Source: Clostridia bacterium
GTDB taxonomy: Bacteria; UBA6262; WVXT01
DNA length: 57,308 nt
Reading direction: 5' to 3'
NCBI GenBank assembly: GCA_009619095.1
Contig: WJOT01000043.1
Location: forward strand, 1-57,308
Shown here: positions 8,893-17,214 of the stretch, in pieces
How the letters are laid out: every line of letters begins with the position of its first letter
Numbering within the stretch: the first letter of the stretch is position 1
Position numbers and translations under genes: made by a program
The notes under the pieces: model-generated
What the model saw: the letters and a program-made list of their open reading frames with translations, nothing else
Databases searched by the model: none
What the model was told of the DNA's origin: nothing

Positions 8893-9651
8893 ATGAATAG
8901 ACTTTCAGTAATTATCATTACTTACAATGAAGAAGAAAACATTAAGCACTGTTTGGAAAGTGTAAAGTGGTCAGATGAGATTGTAATCGTCGACTCTTTC
9001 AGTAATGACAAGACTGTAGAGATTGCCAGAGAATACACTTCCCAAGTATTCCAGAACAAATGGACCAATTTTTCTCAGCAAAAGAATTTAGCCTTAGAAA
9101 AAGCAAGTAGTGAGTGGGTATTAAATATAGATGCTGATGAAAGGATTACACCAGAATTGAAGAAAGAAATTCTCGCAGTTCTCAATTCCCAGTTCCAGTC
9201 CTTCAATGGTTATTATATACCCCGAAGAAATCACTATCTGGGGAGATGGATCAGACATTGTGGCTGGTATCCGGACTACAAATTAAGGCTCTTTCGAAGA
9301 AGCAAGGGAAGATTTAACGAGCGCATTGTACATGAATCTGTAGTAGTAGAAGGTAGGAAAGGACACCTTAAATCTTGTTTTAACCACTATTCATATAAAA
9401 ATTTATCCGACCATTTAAGTAGAATTGATAAGTTCACTTCACTGGCTGCTGAAGAGATGTTTACCAATGGTAAGAGAGCAAGCGTCTTCGATCTACTATT
9501 TCGCCCACTCGCTAAATTTGTCAAGATGTACCTGATAAAGAAAGGCTATCTGGATGGGATTTATGGACTCATTGTTTCCATTATGGGCAGCTTCTATGTG
9601 TTTACGAAATATCTGAAGCTCTGGGAACTCTCCAGGGGGAAAATCCATTGA
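8893..9651 (+). CDS. Family 2 glycosyltransferase, LPS core type (WaaE/KdtX-like)
   Basis: The 252-residue protein matches core glucosyltransferases that use a GT-A fold: SVIIITYNEEENIKHCLESV at the N-terminus, then VDSFSNDKTVEIA, the metal-binding NIDADERIT (a D-x-D type motif near residue 83), and GWYPDYKLRLFRR. The C-terminal third holds a hydrophobic segment. This is the architecture of WaaE-type beta-1,4-glucosyltransferases. The gene overlaps the next by four bases (TTGA), so the two are translationally coupled. Sugar specificity is not visible. Confidence 0.88.
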   Translation: MNRLSVIIITYNEEENIKHCLESVKWSDEIVIVDSFSNDKTVEIAREYTSQVFQNKWTNFSQQKNLALEKASSEWVLNIDADERITPELKKEILAVLNSQFQSFNGYYIPRRNHYLGRWIRHCGWYPDYKLRLFRRSKGRFNERIVHESVVVEGRKGHLKSCFNHYSYKNLSDHLSRIDKFTSLAAEEMFTNGKRASVFDLLFRPLAKFVKMYLIKKGYLDGIYGLIVSIMGSFYVFTKYLKLWELSRGKIH

Positions 9652-10625
9652 AAATAGCCGCTATACTTCCACATCTGGAAGTTTTTGGAGGGGTTAGAAG
9701 GTATATCGAGATAGGGAACAATTTTATAAAAAGAGGCCATTCCTTCAGAATCTACCACTCAGATGGAAGTCGTCCCACCTGGCTGGAGTTTTCTGGTGAG
9801 ACAAGACCTGTAGAACAGGTAACTTTAGAAGAGAACGACATTGTAATATCCAGTGATTACTCAGCTGTTCATTACTTAGAAAGAGCCAAGGCAAAGAAGA
9901 AAATTTTCTATTGCCTTCTTGAGCACAAAAACAATCAAAAAGTATGTGTCAATAGAAAATTGCTCGTTATGGGAAACTCTACCGGAATATGTGATATGCT
10001 GAGACGCAAGTATAGGAGAGAATGCATTGAGGGAATTGGTGGGATAAATTCCGAAATATTCCATCCTGTGGAAACAAAGAAGGACAACCACCAGATAAAA
10101 ATTCTCTGTTATGGGAGGATCTACAAAAAGAGGAAAGGAATACAAAAAGTCGTCAAAGCAGTAGAACTGTTAAATAAGAGATATCCTTCTTTAAGGCTCC
10201 TGCTATTCGATACCCCTGTGGGCAATCCTCGACTCGATGCCCGACAAATGCTTCAGAGCAGAGTTCCAGTTACATTTTATACTGCTCTGCCCCAGGAAAG
10301 AATGGCCGAGCTCTACTCTCAAGCAGATATTTTTGTTAGTGCTGAAAAGAGAGCTGGATGGTCCAATCCTTGTGCTGAAGCCATGGCTTGTAAAGTTCCG
10401 GTAGTCTGCTCTCCTTCGGGGACGAGAGATTTTGCTGCCGATGGAGAAACCGCCCTAGTTTTTCGTTTTAGATATCCTTTTCTAATTGCAAAAAAGATAA
10501 GAAGACTAATTGAAGATAAAAATCTAAAAGAGCGGATAACAGAGCAAGGCTATAGGAAAATTCAACAGTATACATGGTCGAATCTCGTGGACAAGTTAGA
10601 AAAAGAATTTAAGCAACTCCTCTAG
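9648..10625 (+). CDS. Family 4 glycosyltransferase
   Basis: A 325-residue GT-B glycosyltransferase. The N-terminal half begins IAAILPHLEVFGGVRRYIEIGN, with the glycine-rich acceptor-side loop. The C-terminal half contains CYGRIYKKRKGIQKVV and the donor-binding block AEKRAGWSNPCAEAMACKVPVVCSPSG, with the E-x7-E motif in altered form. It starts at TTG 9648, with AGGGGG at 9634-9639 as ribosome binding site, and its TTG shares bases with the upstream TGA stop. Likely acts on the LPS core or an attached glycan; the sugar is unknown. Confidence 0.87.
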   Translation: MKIAAILPHLEVFGGVRRYIEIGNNFIKRGHSFRIYHSDGSRPTWLEFSGETRPVEQVTLEENDIVISSDYSAVHYLERAKAKKKIFYCLLEHKNNQKVCVNRKLLVMGNSTGICDMLRRKYRRECIEGIGGINSEIFHPVETKKDNHQIKILCYGRIYKKRKGIQKVVKAVELLNKRYPSLRLLLFDTPVGNPRLDARQMLQSRVPVTFYTALPQERMAELYSQADIFVSAEKRAGWSNPCAEAMACKVPVVCSPSGTRDFAADGETALVFRFRYPFLIAKKIRRLIEDKNLKERITEQGYRKIQQYTWSNLVDKLEKEFKQLL

Positions 10626-10719
10626 AAAAAAGGGGACAGGCTACTTTTTCGAAAAAAGAGAACTGTCCCTTTTTCGGCGGCGCACAGTGAGGGCAAAAAA
10701 AGTAGCCTGTCCCCTTTTT
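10626..10719 (+). repeat. Long inverted repeat with GGGGACAGGCTAC arms
   Basis: The arms AAAAGGGGACAGGCTACTTT (about 10628-10647) and its reverse complement (about 10697-10717) are essentially perfect, separated by about 45 bases that include a diverged third copy (AACTGTCCCTTTTT). Partial copies occur at 39455-39478, 39613-39634 and 41849-41871. Similar words are known to me from elements next to IS200/REP-associated transposases, but no transposase is in this window. Confidence 0.85.
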
Positions 10720-10730
10720 GAGGAAGGACG

Positions 10731-11822
10731 ATGAGAGTCTGTTTTTTTGGCGGTTATAATCCTAAATATATACGTAATGTAATCATTAAAAAAGGTCTTA
10801 TAAAAAATGGCGTGGAAGTGGTAGAATGCCATACAAAGTCAAAATTTAAATTCTGGCTCAGATATCCCATACTATTCTTTCAACATCTTAAATTTTTTCT
10901 TATAAAATATGACTTTATTTTTGTTCCTGCTTTTCGGCACAAAGATGTTCCTCTGGCCAAGCTTCTGGGACTTTTAACCAATAAGCCTGTAGTTTTTGAC
11001 CCATTAGTTTCCAGATATGAAACTAAAGTTGTCGACCAGAAGAAAGTGGCACCATATTCCATGCAGGCAAGACACAATTTTAGGATAGACAAATTGTCCT
11101 TTAAACTTGCGGACATAGTTCTGGCAGATACCTTTGCTCACGCAGACTATTATGCCAGGGAATTTGGCATAAAGAGAAATAAATTTAGTCGGGTTCCAGT
11201 AGGAGTGCCTGACGAACTTTTTTCTCTATTTAAAACTAGGGGCAAAGAGGAAAATAAAAAAGGAAACAATTTTCTCGTTCAATTTTATGGGTCCTTCCTT
11301 CCCTTGCAGGGAATAGAGCATATTGTGCAAGCAGCCAGGATAGTGGAGACGAAGGATAGGGCCATTCGCTTCGAATTGATAGGCTCGGGGCAGACCTTTC
11401 CTATGATTAAAAAGTTGGCCGAAGAACTGGGATTAAAAAATATAGTTTTACGAGACTGGGTTCCTTTTAACGAGTTACCAGAGGTAGTTTCCCGTGCCCA
11501 CATCTGCCTGGGAATATTCGGGAATACGGAGAAAGCATTGAGGGTAGTTCCTAACAAAGTCTTTCAATGCTTATCTTTAGAGAAGCCTGTAATTACTGGA
11601 AGAACTCCCGCTATTCTCGAATTTTTTGTGGATGGAGAGAACATTTTCCTCTGTGAAGGGGCAGATGCTGACTCTTTAGCCAAAGCAATTATGCTACTAA
11701 AAGATAATGAAGAATTGCGAAAAAAAATAGCCAAAAATGGATATAAATTAATTCAAGAAAACTTTACTTCAGAATTGATTGGCAGGCAAGTAAAAGAAAT
11801 CTTAACTAAGACTTTAGTGTAA
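10731..11822 (+). CDS. Family 4 glycosyltransferase
   Basis: A 363-residue GT-B protein. It starts MRVCFFGGYNPKYIRN and contains a hydrophobic patch near 45-62 that may touch the membrane, a central PVGVPDELF, then FYGSFLPLQGIEHIV and the donor site VPNKVFQCLSLEKPVITG. The acidic pair usual in the E-x7-E motif is weak, as in several family 4 subgroups. ATG 10731 has AGGAAGG upstream, located just after the repeat at 10626-10719. It sits in a run of three family 4 genes, so probably extends the same glycan. Acceptor and sugar unknown. Confidence 0.85.
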   Translation: MRVCFFGGYNPKYIRNVIIKKGLIKNGVEVVECHTKSKFKFWLRYPILFFQHLKFFLIKYDFIFVPAFRHKDVPLAKLLGLLTNKPVVFDPLVSRYETKVVDQKKVAPYSMQARHNFRIDKLSFKLADIVLADTFAHADYYAREFGIKRNKFSRVPVGVPDELFSLFKTRGKEENKKGNNFLVQFYGSFLPLQGIEHIVQAARIVETKDRAIRFELIGSGQTFPMIKKLAEELGLKNIVLRDWVPFNELPEVVSRAHICLGIFGNTEKALRVVPNKVFQCLSLEKPVITGRTPAILEFFVDGENIFLCEGADADSLAKAIMLLKDNEELRKKIAKNGYKLIQENFTSELIGRQVKEILTKTLV

Positions 11823-11827
11823 AAAGA

Positions 11828-12907
11828 TTGGATACTGTATTACATATCGATTCAGCAAAAACGTGGAGAGGTGGCCAGCAGCAAGTTCTCTATCTTGCGA
11901 AGAGGTTAACAGATTACGATAACGTAATTGCCTGTCCTCCTCAAAGCCCTCTGGCAGAAAGAGCAAAAGCTATAGGGTTAAAAGTTTTGCCAGTCCAGAT
12001 GCATGGAGAATGGGATCTCCTGGCAGTATGTAAATTAAAAAAGATAATAAGAAAAAACTCTATCGATATAGCTCATCTCCATTCTTCCCACGCGCACGCA
12101 TTGGGTCTTTTGGCAGCAAAAAGTAGTGGAAATTGCAAGGTTGTTCTCTCCCGGAGGGTAGACTTTCCCATTAAGAAGAATATACTCAGTCGAGCGAAGT
12201 ATTCAAACGTTGACAGGATAATAGCAATTTCTGAGAGAGTTAAAAGGGTTCTTGTGACTGATGGATTACCGGAAGAGAAGATCGATGTTGTTTATAGCGG
12301 GGTAGATATACAGCGATTCCAGAACGTAAAAGCGAACCGTCTTATTTCTGAATTAACGCCCAATAGAGACAAGTTAATCATAGGGAATATTGCCGCGCTT
12401 ACCTGGGATAAAGACCACAAAAGTCTTATTGAGGCAGCAAGAATTGTGGTAGATGAATTTTCTGAGGTAATCTTTTTAATAGCAGGAGAAGGCCCTCTTC
12501 GTAGAGAAATAGAGATTCTAATTAAAAAATTTAATTTAAAAGAAAAGGTGAAATTATTGGGATTTCGCCAGGATATTCCAGAAATTCTTTCTGTCCTCGA
12601 TCTGTTTGTGCTTTCTTCCAGCTGGGAAGGATTAGGCACTTCTCTCCTGGATGCCTTTGCTTCTCGAGTTCCTGTAGTGGCTACCAATGTAGGAGGAATC
12701 CCGGAGATTGTGAGAGACGGAGTAAATGGAATTTTAGTCCCCCCGGGAAATCCAGACGCTTTAGCTGGAGCCGTTATTTCTCTTCTGAAAAATAGAGACC
12801 TTGCACGACAAATGGCAGAAGAAGGTTTTCGACTGGTAAAAGAGAAGTTCAGTATAGAGAGGATGGTTGAGGAGACAAGAAAGATTTACGACCGTCTGGT
12901 CGCGTAG
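11828..12907 (+). CDS. Family 4 glycosyltransferase
   Basis: A 359-residue GT-B glycosyltransferase. Landmarks are VLHIDSAKTWRGGQQQVLYL at the start, AHLHSSHAHALGLLAA, VYSGVDIQRF, and the C-terminal SSWEGLGTSLLDAFASRVPV followed by ATNVGGIPEIVRDGVNGILV, a textbook donor-binding block with E-x7-D/E. It begins with TTG 11828, five bases after the previous stop; no strong ribosome binding site is visible, so coupling to the upstream gene is likely. The closest families make LPS or capsule glycans. Confidence 0.88.
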   Translation: MDTVLHIDSAKTWRGGQQQVLYLAKRLTDYDNVIACPPQSPLAERAKAIGLKVLPVQMHGEWDLLAVCKLKKIIRKNSIDIAHLHSSHAHALGLLAAKSSGNCKVVLSRRVDFPIKKNILSRAKYSNVDRIIAISERVKRVLVTDGLPEEKIDVVYSGVDIQRFQNVKANRLISELTPNRDKLIIGNIAALTWDKDHKSLIEAARIVVDEFSEVIFLIAGEGPLRREIEILIKKFNLKEKVKLLGFRQDIPEILSVLDLFVLSSSWEGLGTSLLDAFASRVPVVATNVGGIPEIVRDGVNGILVPPGNPDALAGAVISLLKNRDLARQMAEEGFRLVKEKFSIERMVEETRKIYDRLVA

Positions 12908-12910
12908 GGT

Positions 12911-12940
12911 TTGGAGTCCTCCCGAAAGGGAGGGTTAATG
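12911..12940 (+). repeat. GGAGTC-type hairpin with GAAA loop
   Basis: TTGGAGTC followed by stem CTCCC/GGGAG around GAAA and the tail GGTTAATG. Identical cores are at 6736, 39496 and 44639. A fragment of the GTAGGGG family (GCAGGGCTTTATCCCCG) follows at about 12945. Confidence 0.85.
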
Positions 12941-12983
12941 TACTGCAGGGCTTTATCCCCGTAATGGTTTTAGGAGAATTCCA

Positions 12984-13901
12984 ATGAACATCTTTCATTA
13001 CTACCCCAAGGTCTTACCTGTGAAAAAGTATGGAGGAACAGAGAGGATGGCTGTTAATTTAATGAAAGAACAGGTAAACAGGGGACATAAGGTATATCTA
13101 CTCACCCTGACCGGCACGCATTTACCTTCTATAAATGTCACCACAACAAAGAAACCCATACGAAATTTTGAAGATTATATTCCTGACAATATAGACATTG
13201 TTCAGCTATATAGCACACCACAAGAGCCTCCCACGAAACCCTATTTAGTCATGATTGGGGGAAATGGCAAGCCGGGGGAAAAGTTTCTACCCAATACAGT
13301 ATTTGTGAGTAGAAACCATGCTATTCGCCATGGGAGTAGACATTATATTTACAATGGAATCAAACTCGAGTATTTTACGTACAATGAGAAAAAAGAAAAC
13401 TATTTTCTCTTCTTATCAAAAGTCTCTTGGAAAGTTAAGAATGTAGATTTTGCCATAAGATTAGCGAAGATGATGGGATTCAAACTGATCGTTGCTGGAG
13501 GGTGGAGGCTCTCTTTTAGAAGGAACATCAAATTTGTAGGAGAGGTAGATGCTAAAGAGAAAGCAGAGCTTTTGGCAGGAGCAAAAGCCCTTATTTTTCC
13601 CACAAACTGGGAGGAACCATTTGGTCTGGTGACCATAGAAGCGTTGGCTTCAGGAACACCTGTTATCACCACTAATAAGGGAGCAATGCCTGAGTTAGTT
13701 ACTCCTGATGTTGGTTTTCGCTGTAACACCTTTGAAGAATTCCAGGAAGCCATAAACAGAGCTGATGAAATCAGTCCCAGAAAATGTAGAGAAAGAGTAG
13801 AGGAGAATTTTACAGCCGAAATCATGACCGGGAAGTATATAAAGGCATATGAGAAAATAATTCAAACGGGGAGCTTAGAAGGATTAGGAGAAGAAAATTG
13901 A
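12984..13901 (+). CDS. Family 4 glycosyltransferase (short form)
   Basis: A 305-residue GT-B protein of the short type. It starts MNIFHYYPKVLPVKKYGGTER, the usual glycine-rich N-terminal loop; the middle holds LFLSKVSWKVKNVDFAIRLA, and the donor site is FPTNWEEPFGLVTIEALASG followed by TPVITTNKGAMPELV. ATG 12984 has AGGAG about eight bases upstream. The last four bases overlap the next gene (TTGA). It is likely part of LPS core or surface glycan synthesis. Confidence 0.88.
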   Translation: MNIFHYYPKVLPVKKYGGTERMAVNLMKEQVNRGHKVYLLTLTGTHLPSINVTTTKKPIRNFEDYIPDNIDIVQLYSTPQEPPTKPYLVMIGGNGKPGEKFLPNTVFVSRNHAIRHGSRHYIYNGIKLEYFTYNEKKENYFLFLSKVSWKVKNVDFAIRLAKMMGFKLIVAGGWRLSFRRNIKFVGEVDAKEKAELLAGAKALIFPTNWEEPFGLVTIEALASGTPVITTNKGAMPELVTPDVGFRCNTFEEFQEAINRADEISPRKCRERVEENFTAEIMTGKYIKAYEKIIQTGSLEGLGEEN

Positions 13902-14776
13902 AGGTAAGCGGATTTACTTTTATGAAAGACGCTATAAAATTTTCATTTCCTGTAGTAGAGTCGATCAAATCCATACTACCCATCTGTGATGAGCTTATAG
14001 TAAATGTAGGGAAGTCTGATGATGGCACTTTGGATGCGATCAGTGCAATTAAGAGCGAAAAAATCAAGATAATCAAGTCGGAATGGGATGCAAACTTCAA
14101 GTATAAGGGCCGAATTCTGGCACAGCAAACAGACATTGCCCTGGCGAAATGTACAGGCGATTGGTGTTTCTACTTACAGGCTGATGAAGTAGTCCATGAG
14201 CGAGATCTAGACAGGATATTAAAACGCATGGAAGAAGAACTTTCCGATGAGAGAGTGGAAGGGCTTATATTTAACTGGATACATTTCTACGGAGATTACT
14301 CAACTTTCATAAACTCATACCACTGGTATCAACGCGAGGTGAGAATAATCAGGAATTTTCGAGGCATATCTTCCTGGAGCGATGCCCAGGGTTTCAGGCT
14401 CAATGGAAGGAAATTGAGGGTAAGAGATACTGGTGCTTACATCTACCACTATGGTTGGGTGCGACTTCCTAAAGCAATGGCAACAAAGAAACGCTATCAA
14501 GACTCCCTTTATCACGGGAACGGTTGGGAAAAGGAATATAAGGAAGAAAAGTTCGAATTTCTTAAACACATCGATCCCGCCATGCTCAAGAAGCATGAAG
14601 GCAACCACCCTAAAGTAATGGGGAAAAGAATCAATGAGTGGCAAGGAAAATTCGATATTTCAGATAGCACTCATAGATTGACATTTAAAGACATAAGAAA
14701 TAGGATTTCAGATTTCATTGCCAGGAGGACAGGCTGGAAGATCGGAGAGTACAAAAATTTTATTCTAATAAAATGA
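13898..14776 (+). CDS. Family 2-like glycosyltransferase
   Basis: The 292-residue protein resembles GT-A enzymes but lacks the most common N-terminal sequence. It starts KVSGFTFMKDAIKFSFPVVE, then LIVNVGKSDDGTLDAI, and CTGDWCFYLQADEVVHE, where QADE stands in for the metal-binding D-x-D. The C-terminal part contains GAYIYHYGWVR and a basic tail. It starts with TTG 13898 sharing bases with the upstream TGA, with GGAG eight bases before. Related proteins are often annotated only as glycosyltransferases in LPS or glycan clusters. Confidence 0.78.
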   Translation: MKVSGFTFMKDAIKFSFPVVESIKSILPICDELIVNVGKSDDGTLDAISAIKSEKIKIIKSEWDANFKYKGRILAQQTDIALAKCTGDWCFYLQADEVVHERDLDRILKRMEEELSDERVEGLIFNWIHFYGDYSTFINSYHWYQREVRIIRNFRGISSWSDAQGFRLNGRKLRVRDTGAYIYHYGWVRLPKAMATKKRYQDSLYHGNGWEKEYKEEKFEFLKHIDPAMLKKHEGNHPKVMGKRINEWQGKFDISDSTHRLTFKDIRNRISDFIARRTGWKIGEYKNFILIK

Positions 14777-14802
14777 GGAGTAGCAGACTTCAGTCTGCGT
14801 TT
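14777..14802 (+). repeat. GGAGTAG-type hairpin, stem GCAGACT/AGTCTGC
   Basis: Constant GGAGTA then GCAGACT-TC-AGTCTGC and tail GTTT. It begins one base after the stop codon of the glycosyltransferase. The same stem word appears at 20300 and 26495. Confidence 0.88.
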
Positions 14803-14826
14803 CACCAAGTATAAAGGAGGGGTAAC

Positions 14827-15261
14827 TTGGCAGAGACATTGGGAAGTTTAGTTGACAAATTAACTATCAAGAACATTAGACTCAACAATTTAAGAAAAAA
14901 AGGGAGTAAGAAGAAGATAAATATAGTTCAGTCCCAGCGTAAAGAGTTGATTGAGGAAATGAATCAATTTTTAGCTCGGGCATTGAAGAGAAAAGTAAAG
15001 TTAAAAGATGAAAAGGTGAAGCTGTATAAACAGCCCAGGGTGGAAGAGAAGATTTTGGCAACGCTGGGAGCCTTAGTGGATCGTCTGTGTCAGAAAAATA
15101 TGCAGCTCTGGCATCTTGAAGACGAAGCCAGAAGGTCTGATGTGAATGACGCCTATATTGGAAGGATTAAGAGAAAAATAGACATCACTAATCTAAGTCG
15201 CAATGACCTCATTGACCGAATTGACGGATTGCTGGAGAGAAAAGTCAAGAAATCAGAATGA
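14827..15261 (+). CDS. DUF4254-like helical protein with internal duplication
   Basis: A 144-residue, lysine-rich, probably all-helical protein. Its C-terminal half (about 80-140) has the DUF4254 pattern: LGALVDRLCQKNMQLWHLED, then a short linker, YIGRIKRKIDITNLSRNDLI. The N-terminal half repeats this outline more loosely: LGSLVDKLTIKNIRLNNLRK and QSQRKELIEEMNQFL. TTG 14827 is preceded by AAGGAGGGG with good spacing. The gene overlaps the following heptosyltransferase by ATGA. DUF4254 proteins recur beside LPS glycosyltransferases, so I infer a structural or regulatory role there, but the function is unknown. Confidence 0.75.
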   Translation: MAETLGSLVDKLTIKNIRLNNLRKKGSKKKINIVQSQRKELIEEMNQFLARALKRKVKLKDEKVKLYKQPRVEEKILATLGALVDRLCQKNMQLWHLEDEARRSDVNDAYIGRIKRKIDITNLSRNDLIDRIDGLLERKVKKSE

Positions 15262-16292
15262 TATTACAAGAATTCCGGAGGATTTTGATTATAAGGTTAA
15301 GTGGGATAGGTGACATTGTACACACCCTTCCCCTTTTGGGAGCTTTGAGAAAAAGGTACCCCTATGCATATATTGCCTGGCTGGTCCAGAAAAAGGCAGA
15401 AGAGCTCCTCCTCGGACATCCCTACCTGGATGAAGTCATTACCTTTGACAGGGATAGGTGGATTAGTAGAGTGTGGCCGCTTATAAAGAAATTAAGGAAC
15501 AGGAAATTCGATCTTGTAGTAGATTCCCACGGCCAATTCCGCAGCGGACTATTTGCCTATATAACAGGCGCAAAGACGAGGCTCGGCTTCGATTCCAAGA
15601 ACGGCAGGGAATTCAACTCACTATTTATTAATTTTAAAGCTCCTCCATTTCCTGAAGATTGGCACGCAGTGGAGAGGTACCTCGCCTTAGCCAATCTTTT
15701 AGGAGCACAGATAGAAACGAAAGAATTTTTAATTCAAATTGGAGAACCTGAAAAGGAGTACGTGGAACGATTTTTAGAAGGAGAAGGGATAGAGAAAGAA
15801 GAATTTCTAATTGCTTTAAATCCTGGTTCAAGCTGGAAGAGCAAAATTTGGCCAAGCAAGAACTATGCTCACCTGGCAGATATTCTCATAAAAAAGTTTA
15901 AAGCGAAAACAGTATTCCTCTGGGGTCCTGGGGAAGAAAATCTAATTGAATCTATAAATAGTCTAATGGAAGAAAAACCCCTAATTGCTCCCAGGACAGG
16001 TCTCAAAGAATTAGCTTCTCTTATTTCCAGGTGCACACTGTTCATAGGGAGCGACAGCGCACCACTCCATATTGCTTCATCTTTCTCTATTCCTTCAATT
16101 GGACTTTATGGGCCCACCGATCCCCAAAGAAATGGCCCTTACGGTTCAGGGAATGTTGTCATCAAGAAAGACTTAAGTCTACTCTCCTGCCGCAGAAAGG
16201 GTTGTAGAAAATGCAAGATTCAGGATTGCATGGAGCTTATAACAGTGGAAGAAGTTGTAAAGCAGGTAAAAGATAAAATAAAAAAATTATAA
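15258..16292 (+). CDS. Lipopolysaccharide heptosyltransferase (GT9)
   Basis: A 344-residue GT9 enzyme, second of the pair with 6880. It has ILIIRLSGIGDIVHTLPLLG at the start, WLVQKKAEELL, ALNPGSSWKSKIWP in the middle and IGSDSAPLHIASSFSIPSIG as donor site, with GPTDPQRNGPYG after. The first motif (RLSGIGDIVHTLP) is the heptosyltransferase I flavour, so it may add the first heptose to Kdo; the C-terminal CRRKGCRKCKIQDCMELI resembles heptosyltransferase II proteins. Start ATG 15258 overlaps the upstream stop. Confidence 0.87.
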   Translation: MILQEFRRILIIRLSGIGDIVHTLPLLGALRKRYPYAYIAWLVQKKAEELLLGHPYLDEVITFDRDRWISRVWPLIKKLRNRKFDLVVDSHGQFRSGLFAYITGAKTRLGFDSKNGREFNSLFINFKAPPFPEDWHAVERYLALANLLGAQIETKEFLIQIGEPEKEYVERFLEGEGIEKEEFLIALNPGSSWKSKIWPSKNYAHLADILIKKFKAKTVFLWGPGEENLIESINSLMEEKPLIAPRTGLKELASLISRCTLFIGSDSAPLHIASSFSIPSIGLYGPTDPQRNGPYGSGNVVIKKDLSLLSCRRKGCRKCKIQDCMELITVEEVVKQVKDKIKKL

Positions 16293-16309
16293 ATGGTAGA
16301 AAGTAAAAG

Positions 16310-16930
16310 ATGGATGTAGAAGAATACAAAAGAACCAGATATAAAGGTATTGACCAGAAGGTAGTTAACAAGAGGGAACGCAAGATACTGGAGAAAATTT
16401 TTGAGTCTATAGAAGAGAAGTCCATTTCAATACTGGACGTTCCCTGTGGCTATGGGCGCTTTTCCGAGTTGCTCCTGAAAAAAAGTCTCAATTTAACCAG
16501 TGCAGATGTCTCTTTTCCCATGGTTCTAACTACCAGAAAATATTCTCTTCCTACTAATTCCCCTCACCACTTCTTGGTAGGAGATATAAAGCACTTACCC
16601 TTAAAAGATAATTCCTTCGATTGCATCGTCACCATAAGATTATTCCAGCACATCCTTCATTCCAGCGCCCGATTTCAGATTTTAAAAGAACTTCACAGAG
16701 TGGCAAAAAAAATCGTCATACTCTCATTTTATCGCTATAATCTCTTACATAGTGTAGAAAGATGGGTGAGATGCCGGATTAAAAATGTCAACAAGAAGAT
16801 AAGCATGTTGCCCCTCGGTGCTTTTGAGAAGGAATTAAGTTCCATTGGATTTAAAGGCTTAAAGCTGTTTCCTGTGATGAGATACTTTCATGCTCATAAT
16901 ATTGTTTTATTACAAAAGTTTAAGCCATAA
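16310..16930 (+). CDS. Class I SAM-dependent methyltransferase
   Basis: The 206-residue protein has the Rossmann methyltransferase core: ILDVPCGYGRFSELLL (motif I, about 44-59), SADVSFPM with an acidic residue for the ribose (motif II), and DNSFDCIVTIRLFQHI (motif IV region). The N-terminal YKRTRYKGIDQ and basic surface suggest a small-molecule or glycan acceptor. It follows the heptosyltransferase by 17 bases, so it likely belongs to the end of the LPS transcript. Acceptor not identifiable. Confidence 0.82.
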   Translation: MDVEEYKRTRYKGIDQKVVNKRERKILEKIFESIEEKSISILDVPCGYGRFSELLLKKSLNLTSADVSFPMVLTTRKYSLPTNSPHHFLVGDIKHLPLKDNSFDCIVTIRLFQHILHSSARFQILKELHRVAKKIVILSFYRYNLLHSVERWVRCRIKNVNKKISMLPLGAFEKELSSIGFKGLKLFPVMRYFHAHNIVLLQKFKP

Positions 16931-16964
16931 GATGCTGTAAAATTTAATGGGGGGATGAGGGCGT

Positions 16965-17072
16965 GGAGTGTCAAACGAAAGTTGTAGGGGCGACATTTAT
17001 GACGCCCGATAATGCGGGTTCGATAAATCGAACCCCTACAAAGCAAAAAAGTCCCCCAAACTTCTTGACACT
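16965..17072 (+). repeat. Composite repeat: GTAGGGG element inside a GGAGTGTCAA hairpin
   Basis: The outer words AGTGTCAA (16967-16974) and TTGACACT (17065-17072) are reverse complements, as in the intact GGAGTGTCAAAC-GAAA-GTTTGAC hairpin at 41881. Between them the 3' arm is cut after AAAGTTG and a GTAGGGG...CCCCTAC unit (16984-17038) occurs, itself holding GGGCG/CGCCC and GGGTTCGAT-AA-ATCGAACCC stems. This looks like one element inserted into another. Confidence 0.75.
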
Positions 17073-17090
17073 AACAAGCCATAATTTGTA

Positions 17091-17120
17091 TTAGTAATTA
17101 TTTCAATTATATGCTAAAAT
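17091..17120 (+). promoter_or_regulatory. Possible extended -10 promoter for kdsB
   Basis: TGCTAAAAT (17112-17120) gives an extended -10 with TAAAAT; a weak -35-like TTAGTA lies 18 bases upstream. TTGACA at 17065-17070 could pair with GTATTA (17088-17093, spacing 17) as an alternative. The surrounding DNA is strongly AT-rich, unlike the repeats before it. Confidence 0.4.
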
Positions 17121-17214
17121 AAAAGATTGAGTTTTGTGGAGATATGTTCCTTTTCGCTATCTCCTCTCCCTTGGGAGAGAGGGTGAGGGGGCATGAGGCA
17201 CTTTTAAAGAAAGA

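Noticed and set aside
10626..10719. Long inverted repeat considered as an insertion sequence
   Set aside because: Only 94 bases, no open frame, no transposase in the window; better called a REP-like or MITE-like element.
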